Source: Euryodendron excelsum
Lineage: Eukaryota > Streptophyta > Magnoliopsida > Ericales > Pentaphylacaceae
Assembly (NCBI GenBank): GCA_033060915.1
Contig: CM065382.1
Span: 3,619,001 to 3,683,000 of the forward strand
DNA length: 64,000 nt
Direction: 5' to 3'
Shown: positions 26,401 to 38,109 of the stretch, piece after piece
How the letters are laid out: each line of letters opens with the position of its first letter
Numbering within the stretch: position 1 is the stretch's first letter
Made by a program: the position numbers and the translations under genes
Notes under the pieces: model-generated
What the model saw: the letters and a program-made list of their open reading frames with translations, nothing else
The model's database searches: none
Told to the model about the DNA's origin: nothing

Positions 26401-29400
26401 ATGCATGCATGAATGACAGTAGTCCATTTCTGTAATTATTTGCATGTATCAAGTCCTCTGTGGAAAGACCTTTTACTTGGAGAAATTTAATTTTGTCCAA
26501 CACTATGCTATTTTTTTCTGACTTCATTTTTATGGGTTTTCTATTAGGTGATTGGTCCATATCGCTCTGGAAAATCGTTTCTGCTTAATCAACTTCTCTC
26601 TCTTTCTTGTTATGAAGGTTCAGCTTCTGCTACTATTAATTTAGACTTTAAATTGTGTTAAAGTCATAGCCATTACAGTCTTAGCATTAGTTGATTTGTT
26701 TAAACAGCTTCCTAAGCCTTGAAGGTTGATGGCTTTGCAGGGTTTGGTGTTGGGCACATGCGCGACACTAAGACAAAAGGTAGATGGAGATATGACTCTG
26801 ATGTGCTGGATCTAAGCAACCACTCATTTATAGACTCTTACTTATAGGTTTTACGTTGTTGTTTTTTACAGGGATTTGGGTATGGGGAACCCCAATAGAA
26901 ATGGAAATTGATGGAGTAAAGACTTCTGTCTTCTATCTTGATACTGAAGGATTTGAAAGTATTGGGAAGTCAAATGTATATGATGACAGGTAATCTTGAA
27001 TTCACTAGTTGGTCTTTAATCTGCCTCCGATGGCTGTAGGTAATTGTTGGTCCTTTCTGATTCATGTTTTGCAGGGTTTTTGCTCTGGCAACAGTATTGA
27101 GTTCTGTGCTTATCTACAACCTGCCTGAGACAGTTTGTTACTTAACCCGTACCTCTCTCTCACACACACACTCTCATTATTCTCTTTATTTGGAGCATAT
27201 GACATGGGCAGCTAAAACTTGAAATTTAGCATACCAACAAAAGTTCTGGTCCTACAAAAACCAAACTAGAAAGTGTGTGTACAACTGTAGGATTGGGCAA
27301 ACCTTAGAACAGGAGCTACCTTTGGTATGACAGCAAAAGACTTTAAATAAACGAATGTACTATTGGAGTCTTGTAAATTTTATGTCATTGGAAGTAAGTT
27401 TAGGTTTGTCTTCTAAATTTACTTTAGGCTTGCGATGGAAGTGAAGGATGTTACTGTTGTAGTCTTCCAACATGTTCTTCACTTTGAGGGATAACAACCA
27501 CAATTTGACATGAAACTAGGAATCAACCACCTACTTTGCAAAAGCACTGAGCCACTCAGTCAAAGAAGTCAAGTCATATGTATTATAGCTTAGAATTGAA
27601 ACCTTGTTTCAAGTTGTCAACAGTGGATGATGAGTAGACTGACTATGAAAATAAATCTAAGGACATGTTCCATATTATTTAGCTTGATATGTTTGTAGGA
27701 TAGATAAAGTCAAAATCCATCGTTAGGTCTCATCAAATGATACAAGTCTTGGAGAAGAATCTACAACGCACTAGAACGATCTTCCTTTCATGGGGTTTCT
27801 CCATTATTCATATCGTCCCATATTTGAAAAAAAATAAAAAATATTTAAGTGCAATAACCGCGCCAAGTGCTATTTTTACACAAGGCTTTACTACTTCGGG
27901 TCTTTTAACTGAAATACATCAATCCGAGCGCTAATGAGCACATTGAACTATCCATGTGGCTGAGAGCCCTCACAGCCCAGGCACAACGACGCAATTATCA
28001 GGGGCGCGCTCTACCACTGAGCTAATAGCCCGTCGCGCGAGCCTCCCATTGGGGGCCCTTTTGTTCAATTTCTCGTGGAATCAAATTCTCATCAATACGA
28101 GTCAAGGGAATGGCCCTCTAGCCTCGGATTTTCATATAAAGAACATGACGAGCAAAAATACCCTCTTTAACTTCTATTTTGACGGACTGAACATCTTTTA
28201 TAAACAATCGGAGGAGTCAACTCATATGTATTATAGTCTAGAATTGAAACCTTGTTTCAAGTTGTCAACAGTGGATGATGAGTAAACTGTCTATGAAACG
28301 CTATGGGAAGTATGGTATGCACTAAGATGGTGGGAGACCACTGGTGGTGGATGGAGTGACAATTGAGGCTATCTTAGGAGAATATAGAGAGGGGCATTAG
28401 TGGAGAATTAAAACGGATGAACCAAAGTCTCTTAGTCACCAGGGGAGAATGCTTACTTATAGACGAAGGAGATGAAGGTTCACTATATATAGAGGGCTCG
28501 GGCCAAGGAGGCTAGCTCACTTGGATGTGCTAAGCACATGCCCGAGTTGGTATAAAGGCCAGGTGATCGTTTCGGATCGCTTGAGACCTTGTAGTCAAGT
28601 GACTTTTATTGGCACCGATATTCTCGAAAGCGCTTAGATTGTAGAGATTGGGGGAGTTAGGATGTACTCCGCAGGTTCAAAGAAGTACGGAGCACACCAC
28701 TTGGCTTTGTCATGGTCTGGAGAATATCTTCCAGTTGAGAGTTTTCCTTCTTTCTTTCCCTGAGATAGGTCAAGGTGCAAGTTTTATCGAGAAGGAGGGC
28801 AAACGAGCGCCTTTGATGAACTCTCAACTCAGCCACTGAGCTATATATCCTAAGAAGTCATGTGCAAGGGTTATGGGGTCGCTTAGGTTCCCCATGACCG
28901 CGATAACAATCCCAAGGAGATTGCTAGGTCCTACTACCGACCTAGGTTGGCATGCGAGCTACTAGGTGTCATTAAAGATAGCCTTAGAGATAAGGCTCGA
29001 AGTCATATGCGGATCACAATTGGGTGGAGTACTACATAGCTGAGCCAAAGGTGTTTAGCATTTCACTACGAGTGGGAGGAATGCCGCACTTAGGTGGAGA
29101 TAAGTCGAGCAGAGCACACCATAATATGTGAGGAGCTCACTAGAGCAGAGGTTCACTGAGCTGGGCCAAGGGGGGCCAAGGGCGTCATGGCAAGTAGAGA
29201 GGGACTCGCTTGAGTGGAGACTTGTTCAGCCGATGTGGTCGAGGGTGATTCCGTCAACTGAGGTTAAGGCACCATGCACATTAGTCTCAATCGGCATGGC
29301 CCAACTCCAGAGGGGAGTATCAAAATATATGAGGATGGATGATTGGTCCATGTGTCCCCTTACAATACTAACATGTGGGCCCAAGTTCATGGAGATAATG

Positions 29401-32400
29401 ATGTGTGGTGATGGCATGACGTGCTATGTGGGAGATTTGGACACATGCACCCACACAAGTAAAAAAAAAAAAAAAAAAAGAAGAAGACAGAATCTAAAAC
29501 TTGTTTGTAATGATTTTGGGGAGGAGGCTTCATTCATTTGTCACTAGTTCCCAAACTTTCCCTTCAAAAGGAGTCATAAAGTCAAATTTCCCAAATCCCA
29601 AACATCAAATACTCAATTGTTTTCTTAATGAGTTAATTCAGACATATTTGTATAAGAATCCTAGCAATGTTTTAAAGAATCTAAATACATACCTAAAAAA
29701 ATATATAATAAACTTGTTTGTAACGATTTTGGGGAGGAGGCTTCATTCATTTGTCACTAGTTCCTAAACTTTCCCTTCAAAATGAGTCATAAAGTCAAAT
29801 TTCCCAAATCCCAAACATCAAATACTCAATTGTTTTCTTAATGAGTTAATTCAGACTTATTTGTATAAGAATCCTAGCAATGTTTTAAAGAATCTAAATA
29901 CATACCAAAAAAAATATATAATAAACTTGTTTGTAACGATTCTGGGGAGGAGGCTTCATTCATTTGTCACTAGTTCCTAAACTTTCCCTTCAAAATGAGT
30001 CATAAAGTCAAATTTCCCAAATCCCAAACATCAAATACTCAATTGTTTTCTTAATGAGTTAATTCAGACATATTTGTATAAGAATCCTAGCAATGTTTTA
30101 AAGAATCTAAATTCAGAACTTAATGGATGACTGTTGAATAGCGCTAGTTACAAGATAATGTCGTGTTACTTCCCGTATTGGTTTTGCATGGATGGGAAAT
30201 TCCTATTTGTATTACAAAGGTGATCCTGGAACTACATTCCTCTGCTTGGGTATCCCTTTGATGCTTCTTGATGCAAGTCTTTACTACTTATCAAAATAAA
30301 AAAGGTTTCTGTGCTTGGATTTCTGTCAACTGTCACTGAAGCCCACAATTGCCACTTACATCATTTGATATGATTTATTTATTGGTCTTGTTGTTTAGAT
30401 CCGTGAGGCTGATATATCTCGGTTGTCATTTGCTGTTGAGCTTGCTGAAGAATTCTATGGAAGGTCTGTAATTCTGACGTGATAATTGAACACCTTACTT
30501 TATATTGTTTTGTACATTGGCATTTTCAATCATTGCTTCTTAATCCCCTATTTTAAAGCAAACACTAACTCATTTCATGGTCTTGTCTGCAACTATTTTG
30601 AGGGAACAGAGTGAAGGTAATTTTCATACCTCTTCAGCACTTTTTCTCATATATATTCTCTTGTAATGGTTCTCGTAGAAATCATTTAAAAAGAAACTAT
30701 TACAAATTCTGCTATGTTTTGACTGTGGATATTTTTGCAGGGGCAAGATGTCGCTTTTGAACCTGCTAAGCTATTGTGGCTTATTCAGCGTGATTTTCTA
30801 CGCAAGTCTCTGAACTAATATATATTTAGTCATGATATCTTTGAACAAGAGTATATTATCTGCCAAAAGTTAATCCTTCTCAGTTTTGATTTGATGGATT
30901 TGCTTTGTATGCTTTCTTTTGTCCAATTTGTCCTCCTCCAACTTATAGACAAAATGCTATAAAATTATTTTGATGTGTAAAATACATTAGGCAAGGTGCA
31001 TCTCTTTTTTTGGCACCCATGTTCCAATTTCTTGCAATCCAGATGAAATTAACATGGTTTTGGCATTTTTACAGAAGGGAAATCTGTGCAAGAAATGGTG
31101 GATGAAGCTCTTCGACATGTTCCTAATCATGATGGTTAGTTTTTCCTGTATGACCTATATACATATGAGTTCTATTTATGGTGATACAGTATAGGACAAA
31201 GGTTGATTGTGGGTGCTTATTGTGACTGCAGGGGACAAAAATATTGATCTGGTATTTTTTTTTGTCCCTGATTTCATTTATGAATTCACAGATTATCATG
31301 AAAATAAAGTTAACCTGCTTTTGTTTTCTTTTTCATTGGTTAATCTAAATCAGGTTAACCAGATCAGGGACTCTTTGGCTATCATGGGTGATAACAGTAC
31401 AGCTTTTAGCTTACCTCAAGTATGGGTTTGCCTTATTGCTTAATGATTCTTCCCTTTTCTTATTGCTAACTATGGTAGTTACCTAGGCAATAGTTGAAGG
31501 CTAGGCAATAAAGAGTCTCACCTATCCTAGGCAAAGAAATCTAGTGAAGCTAAGGCCTAGCTATTCTATATGGACTCTTTGTGTTATGTGTATGGGATAT
31601 GTGTTGAACATGCCTTTTATACATGATGCCTATGAAGCATGTTTGAAAAAGGAAGAAGTACCTATTTCTGTCATTAGAAGTATCCTAGAATGCTTTCTTA
31701 TTGTGTTCTTTCATCAGATGGATGTTCATAAATGCATTTAGTACCAAGATCATACTTATTTTTAGATACTAGTTTGCTAATTGTCTACACAAGTTCTCTA
31801 GTTCTTACATTGTGGTGTCAGTCAGTCGGCACTCAGCACATGAAAAGCATGCCTGAGTGCTTACAACATAAGATGCTCTGGTTCATGGGAAAGATGTTGA
31901 ACTCTTTTCTTAATCATATGGTGGGGCGATTACATAATATTTTTTGTGATAATTGCCTGGAAATCCTATTTAGGGTTCCGCCCCTCTTCGCTCTTGCCTG
32001 TATGTAGATCTGTTGATTGAATTCACTAGTTATGTTGTTTGGATTCTGTAGGTCAATTGTATGAAGTATCATATCAGAGGATAACTGGCCTCTAAGTGCT
32101 TTCTGTGATGCCATACATATTCTTGAACTACAATTTGACTGCTTGATGATCTGTTAGTGCTAGGAAGGTTGCTTTCCTCAAGACCGTTATTGCTCGTGTC
32201 AATGCTGTCATGCATTTGTACGAAAATTCTTGGATAAATTTAGTTACCCAATTTACAAGGGCTGTCTGACAACTCTGCCCTTTTCCTGGACAATGCTGGG
32301 TCTGCTGGGAAAGACGGTATTAATTATTTACATTATTAAAAAATAAGGGATGTGTTTGGTAGAGTTCTGAAAAACAATTTTCTGTTCTCAGAGTTACAAA

Positions 32401-35400
32401 CTACAGAAAACAAGACCGAAAATTCATTTGGTTTGTTTTTTTCAGAAACTGTTTTTAGAGAACTGAGTTTAAAAGAAACAATTTTCAGGACGCCAGAATT
32501 GTTTTTCTTTCTGTTCTCTGTTTTTCGTTTTCCAGTTAGGAATACTAAAATGACGCTCAAGATTTTTGCAGTTTTCAGAGAACATATTTCAAGGATAGTT
32601 TTCTGAAAATTAGACCAAAACTTCCTTTGAAGAAGAAGTTGCATGATTGAAGATGCTACCATTTCCCAGTGGACTATTCAGGAGAGCTGATTTCATAGTG
32701 AGTTTGTTTGTTGAGATCCAACTATGAGTAATAGGTTATTGGATTGATAATTTCATCACTGTAAAAGAATGGAGATGATGTGTTGAAAATGCTTTAATAT
32801 GGGGAGAATCCCTCTAAAAGCAGTAAAAGCAGCTCAGATACCATCTGGCTTATTGATCGGGTGCTGGTGTAGGTGACTGTCGAACTTAGGTTTCACTAGT
32901 ACATTAATTTGCTTGGCTGGTATGGGATTTGAGCTATGGACTTTCCAACACGATGCCATCTTGCCTACTAGGCCAGTGGTGGCTTCACTAAGCATGTCAT
33001 TTTGAATGTGCTTGTGCATTGTATGGCTATTTGTTTTGATAAACACTGGGTTTCTGATTCTGTTTCAAGTGTTGACATCCAATATATTGTTCATGTTTTG
33101 CATGGACTATTTTATTTTTATACTAGTCAGAAGAAAAATTATGATTTCAGCTGCTGTACTCATGATCTTCATGTATGTGGCTGGGCCCACTGGGAAGCAT
33201 GGTACCGTTTTCTTTTGAAGGTTTTAGTAAAACAAGTAAAACTTCATTTTAAAGAAGATGATGTGCAAGGAAAAATACCATTTTTTTTCCGTGGACTTCT
33301 TTGAGACCTGGTTTTGTGATGAGTTTTTGTTGTTTGGATCCAAATGTGAGATATTGACTATTGGATGGAGCATTTCATTACTATGAAAGAACTGAGATGC
33401 TGTATGCTTAAAAATGTCTTTACGTAGGAAACATAAGTAGGACGCTGTATTTCTAAATCAGATTTATCAACACATGTACTATCAAAATTCTTATTTTTTT
33501 TTGCTTTTTGAACTCGAGAAAAGTTACGATTTTAAAATAAAATTTACTGTTTACAATGTGAATAATAGTAAAACTAATGCCATAACTTGGGGAAAAAGCT
33601 TTAAACTTTTAGCTGAGGTTCAAGCTCTATGAAAATATGAGAAATGGAGCCCTTTGAAGGCACTTTACTAGAACTTTGAAGAACAGTGAATTTATCATGC
33701 TCTAATCACTTGCCTCTGTGGTTTTCATATCTTCCTACCATATTTCTTCTAGATTAGTAGTATAATGATGTGGAGAGAATAGATGATAGGCTATCATACT
33801 TGGCAGCACAATAAACAATAACAATAACAATACTAATAATAATTTTACTTATAGAAAAATAATAATAGTAATGATAAAATAATACTGAGTAACATCTTAA
33901 AGGGTTATCATGGAGTACATTGATACCTTTAGGTTGTGATAAATTGCCTTGAGAATTTAGTTTTATTTTCATTTGCAAATGCATTCTCTTAATCACTTTG
34001 CCTCAGGATGATCTGATACCCCAGTTTGAACTTGCATACAGCCTCATCTCCAACGGACAAAGCTTTGCGACATGAAGGATGGTGAGCTCGACCCATCTTA
34101 CATTAAGAAGAGAGAGCAGCTGAAAGAACTCGTTGCTTCTGTTATCCGTCCAAAGATTGTGCAGGGTAAACCTTTAAATGGGAAGGAGTTCGTATCTTTT
34201 TTGGAGCAGGTGACTTGACATAATCCTCAATGATTTTGGATTTCAAACCATCTGAGTTATTTTGAGAATCAATGAACTTCTGAGGCTGTTCATCATGTTA
34301 TCTTACCTTTGTTAGGGTTGATATTAGGGCTGAGCATTGGGCTGGTTGTGTGGTCTGGCTAGCCCACAACTACACTAACGTAGTCATTAACACAAGCTAG
34401 CCCAAGCCTCGTTCAGCTCAACATTAGTCTTAAAGTAGTCAACTTATGCCCAACTTCAACGAAAATAAACAACCCAAGCCTGATCCTCTTGAGAGTATCA
34501 CCCTAGGTAAAAAAAATTTGTATCACATAACATCGATAATATATTAGTATTAAGTGCCTTTGCTTGTGCTTACTTTTAGAACCCAAAGCCCACCATAGAG
34601 TGACAAGGCCAATAATTCTTTGCGCAGCCTGGTCCAGTTAGCCTATACCTTCTGTCAAAATCCTCCCCAAGACTGGCCGAGACACTCAGGCTAGGCAGGT
34701 CACATGAACACTGCTCATATATAGTTGTCATGAAGCTCAACTGGCAATGACACTGATTGGAAACTCGTGGTAGAGTGTGTTGATTTCCCTTTCCAAGAAG
34801 AGGGGGGGAAAAAAAATGAACAAGTGAATTATAAAAGTACTCCTGCTTTTGAGCTAGATTATTGCATTACAGAGGGTAATTAATCGTCTATAATACAATT
34901 GCGGTTGTAGTGTTGCCTTAAAATTTTCTCAGTTGTCATGGTTAACTATACAATAGTAAGAAGCGAAAAGAAAAAATAACAGGGGAATGAGATGACCTTG
35001 TGTGTGGCTAATATTATAGCTGAGATTTAATGGAATTGCCCTCGTTATCTTGATTATCAAACCTTCCTCCTAGCAAAGTGAATGACCAGGAGAAAATACA
35101 ATACGCCAATAATTCTTATCCTAAATGCACTTTCTCCTCAACAAGCATGTTTGATTTCAGATTCTTGAAGCATTGAATAAAGGAGAGATTCCATCAACGG
35201 GCTCACTTGTGGAAGTTTTCAATAAGGGTATTCTGGAGCGATGTCTGAAACTATACAGTGATAGGATGGCTACAATAAGTTTACCCCTCTCAGAGCAGTC
35301 TCTGCAAAAATCCCATGAAGGTTTTAGAGAAGAAACAATGAAAGTTTTTGATGAACAACATTTTGGTCGGCACCATGCAAAGAGATCAGTTGAAAAACTG

Positions 35401-38105
35401 GATGAAGAAATTGAGAAGGTACGCATCATGCTCAAAACCAAGTACACTAGTAGTGTGGCTTGTTAAATTAAGCTTTGCAAAGTCAATGGTGTGGCAGGTC
35501 GACTAAATGAACTTGTCTTTAAATTGAACATTTTCATGGTATAACTAGCGGGCATGCTCCTTTCAAGCAGAGCATGGGGACTGGGTGGCTTCCCTTCAAA
35601 AGGCCTATATATTTAAATCATTTGAACAACTGAATGGTGTCAGGCCATCTGAAATGCTGTTGCATTAAACAGGTGGAATGTTTCCTGGAAAAGTTTAATG
35701 AATGTTGTTTAATTTTATAGTCATTTCATCTTTAAATATCATGGATTATGAGGAGCGAGGTTAGCCCATTAGTGGTGGCACCTCCACCCGAGCCATGAGT
35801 TCATGGGTTCAACTCACCCTCCCCTCCCCCAGGGCTTTGGCCCTCCAATGTACCAAAAAAATATTATGGATTATTTCTTCAATAACCTCTCTCCAACGTG
35901 CTTTGGGTGTTGTTGAGAGGTTCGTGTAGATACGTTTGAGGCTTGTCAGGGGAGTTGAGTGGACAGGGGAAGGGTTTTTGGAAGATGAGGAATAGGATAT
36001 CTATCAAAGGGTGGATAGTTATTGCTGTGGGTCTGTTGGTGGGTGTCCCATTCACCATTTGTGAGTTTCTTTTGTATTGTACAGTTGTGCTTTTTCTTTT
36101 GCCCTGTTCTTGAGCATTATACACTAGCTGTGTATTTGGGTTGCATCCTGTTGACACTCTTAAGTGGTTTGCTTGGTTATCTATCCAAGTCGTTGCAATA
36201 ATGATAATATTTCCAAGATGGTCCATTAAGTGGTAGGTGCAGCAGCATTGTAAATATGACGCCTGTCAATAACAGTGCTTGAGAATCTTGTTTGGTGTTT
36301 GAAGCTAAAATGCAAGAAACTCCTTTTTTTGTTCTTCTGTAGACACTGGCCTTCCTCATTTGGGATTTAAAGTTTGTAGCAGTGTAGAATCATGTCCACT
36401 CTTTTAACTGGGAACTCGTTGCAGGTGCATAAGAACTTTGTTTTGGCAAATGTTTATCAATCTTCAAAGTTGTGCGAGGAATTGTATACCAAATGTGAGG
36501 ACAAGATGGATCAGCTTCAAGTCCTCAGACTTCCTTCGATGGCAAAATTTAATGCAGGTTTCCTCCAATGCAACCAAAGTTTTGAGAGGGAATGTGTTGG
36601 ACCTTCTAAAAGCAGTTATGAGCATCGGATGACAAAGGTTGGCATATTTTGCCCATTCTTTTTTCCGTTTGGTTTTCTCCAGGTGTGTTTTTGGGTTTTT
36701 AAACCAAAAAAATAAACCCCCCCCCCCCCCCCCCCCCTCTCTTTTCCTGCTGGAAGATCTTTGTTTGGTGGTAATTGAATTTTATTCAGTTATGATGCTT
36801 TAGTCGGGATTATTGGAAGCCACATGAGTGGTATGAAACCAGTTTATGATTTTTAATCAGCAAATGAATGACAATCCCAACCTTTTAGATGAATTTATTT
36901 GAAGGTGGACATTTCAAAAAAACGAAATTGTCTCAAAACATGATATAATAGAAAACCCAGAGTTTGAAATTCTTCATTTAAATTTTTTAAAGTAATCCTG
37001 CAAGTGCCCCACTTGTTTCAAACTGTAAGAAAACAGAAGAATTGCTTTACTATCTTGTAAAAGCGAGTATATTAATGTAGTTCATCTCCCTGTGGTGTCC
37101 AAATGATAATTATTTTCTTGTTACCTTGCTTAATCTCCATATGATCTACTCTGAGTAGTATACCATGTAAATCTGCAGATGATGGGGAAGTCAAAATCTC
37201 TATTTATTAAGGAATACAACCACAGGCTCTTTAATTGGTTGGTAGCCTTCTCTCTTGTCTTGGTAGTGGTGGGTCGTTTTATCATAAAGTTTATTTTGAT
37301 CGAGATCGGGGCGTGGATACTATTCATCTTCTTAGAGACATACACGAGGATGTTTTGGTCAGCAGAGTCTCTTTACTACAACCCGGTTTGGCATTTTATT
37401 GTATCAACTTGGGAAACCCTTGTTTACAGCCCTATCCTTGATTTGGACAGGTAACAACTTTTTTCTTTGCTGCTCAACTAGTTTGAATCGAAGATTATCA
37501 TATGCCCCAAGGCAGCTTGGATGATGTGTTAACTTGCATTTTAATGTGTTTTTTATGCATCAACTACAGAATGGAGTTTTTGTACTTGGGAGTTGCAGTT
37601 TTCTAAGTCATGGTTATGCCAAAACTGCATTAAAACTCATTTACAGGGAAATTAATTATTCCTTTTCTCAGTACAAATTCATTGACAGCTGAAAAGTTCT
37701 GAGAAGCTTGGGTTCCTTTGTCAAGAGACTGGTGCTTGACAAGCTGCAAACCCTGCTTATTTTCAATTCTTAGCATCATTTATTTTAAATTCAAAAGATT
37801 TAATGTGATCGCATTTGCTTACAATGAATTGCAAAAGAAATAAAACCAAATGATAATGGAAAAATATGACATGAATCTTTGGAGTAGGTTGCAGTCACTG
37901 ATTTGAAATCAACTCTGATGAGCATTGTTGCTTCTTCCTTTTCATTTCCTCTGAATTTTCTTGTTGATACAGGTGGGCTCTTCCCATTGGTGCTGTCATT
38001 GCGATGTTGGTGCTCTACTGGCGATGTTATGGGAGGAGGAAACATGGCTCCCGTTGGCTTTTACCTCTGTACAACAATCACAAGGACCGGCGGAGATCAG
38101 ACTAG
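23498..38105 (+). CDS. Guanylate-binding (GB1/RHD3-type) GTPase, membrane-anchored
   Basis: Seventeen exons join in frame to 599 residues: 23498-23586, 26073-26175, 26548-26617, 26741-26779, 26872-26989, 27075-27132, 30399-30463, 30610-30616, 30741-30801, 31075-31134, 31232-31251, 31354-31419, 34042-34209, 35161-35418, 36425-36637, 37179-37450, 37973-38105. The GTPase domain shows the P-loop GPYRSGKS (67-74), a switch I Thr region (RDTKTKG, 95-101), DTEG (124-127) and the RD motif LIQRDF (197-202). A helical region follows. Two C-terminal hydrophobic segments lie near 485-515 and 557-571. The N-terminus is signal-like ([19 protein letters not shown]). This matches the shorter plant guanylate-binding family (Arabidopsis At2g38840 type, about 600 residues). 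Members bind and hydrolyse GTP; the role here is unknown. Exon 8 is only 7 nt, and intron 9 uses a GC donor. Confidence 0.92.
27567..28298. repeat. 84-bp direct repeats flanking plastid-derived DNA
   Basis: Copies at 27567-27650 and 28215-28298 match at about 79 of 84 positions and share AGAATTGAAACCTTGTTTCA and AGTTGTCAACAGTGGATGAT. Between them lie 564 bp that include plastid-like pieces. The repeats are far longer than a target-site duplication and have no LTR-like ends. A duplication made during double-strand break repair, or a tandem duplication later interrupted, are both possible. All of this is inside intron 6 of the GBP gene. Confidence 0.75.
27732..28031 (-). other. Nuclear plastid DNA insert (NUPT), mosaic
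   Basis: The minus strand at 27995-28031 is the 37-nt 5' exon of plastid trnI-GAU (GGGCTATTAGCTCAGTGG, then TAGAGCGCGCCCCTGATAA). It is followed directly by the start of its intron (TTGCGTCGTTGTGCCTGGGC), down to about 27932, where similarity stops. A second plastid-like piece at about 27732-27775 reads, on the minus strand, CGTTCTAGTGCGTTGTAGAT and TCCAAGACTTGTATCATTTG, which I recall from the plastid rps12-linked region. These pieces are not neighbours in a plastome, so the insert is a rearranged mosaic. The 3' half of the tRNA is missing, so this is not a functional tRNA gene. Confidence 0.75.
28299..29479. repeat. Unclassified insert-like block ending in poly-A
   Basis: This part of GBP intron 6 is clearly more GC-rich than the flanking intron and ends in a run of about 19 A at 29461-29479. 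It has words such as GGGCCAAGGGGGGCCAAGGG and no recognisable protein domain. The poly-A end suggests a reverse-transcribed insert, but the left boundary and a target-site duplication were not found. Confidence 0.4.
29498..30111. repeat. 213-bp tandem repeat, about 2.9 copies
   Basis: Units start at 29498, 29711 and 29924, each with AACTTGTTTGTAA followed by CGATTTTGGGGAGGAGGCTT or a close variant. The period is 213 bp and the third copy is cut at about 188 bp. Copies differ at only a few positions, so the array is young. It is non-coding and lies in intron 6 of the GBP gene, directly after the poly-A block. Confidence 0.9.
32343..32630. mobile_element. Possible MITE in GBP intron 12
   Basis: A GTGTTTGGTAGAGTTCTGAA-like left end and an ...TTTTCTGAAAATTAGACCAAAACT right end are weakly inverted. 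Several internal TTCAGAGAAC/GTTCTCTG words are also inverted. The unit is about 290 bp with no confirmed target-site duplication. This is a tentative call. Confidence 0.3.
35750..35865 (+). mobile_element. SINE-like retroelement in GBP intron 14
   Basis: A 116-bp segment is bracketed by a perfect 9-bp direct repeat ATGGATTAT (35741-35749 and 35866-35874). It has an A-box-like TAGCCCATTAGTGG near its start and a B-box-like GGGTTCAACTCACC about 45 nt further on, the arrangement of a tRNA-derived Pol III promoter. It ends in an A-rich stretch (CCAAAAAAATATT). These features together fit a short plant SINE. The family is not identified. Confidence 0.6.
36717..36737. repeat. Poly-C tract of 21 nt
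   Basis: A run of 21 consecutive C, immediately after an A-rich stretch, in intron 15 of the GBP gene. Long C homopolymers are rare in plant DNA and are prone to length errors in sequencing and cloning. Confidence 0.9.
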
Positions 38106-38109
38106 AGGA

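Noticed and set aside
27995..28031. trnI-GAU as a functional tRNA gene
   Set aside because: Only the 5' exon and the start of its intron are present. The 3' half is missing, so it is a plastid-derived fragment.
28817..28850. tRNA-like GGATATATAGCTCAGTGG on the minus strand
   Set aside because: It resembles the 5' end of a tRNA, but no anticodon arm or T arm follows at the right distance and I could not match it to a known tRNA.
30603..30616. 14-nt version of GBP exon 8
   Set aside because: It would end in phase 1 and shift exon 9 out of the conserved frame (GGG then GCA AGA TGT). The 7-nt version keeps the family sequence.
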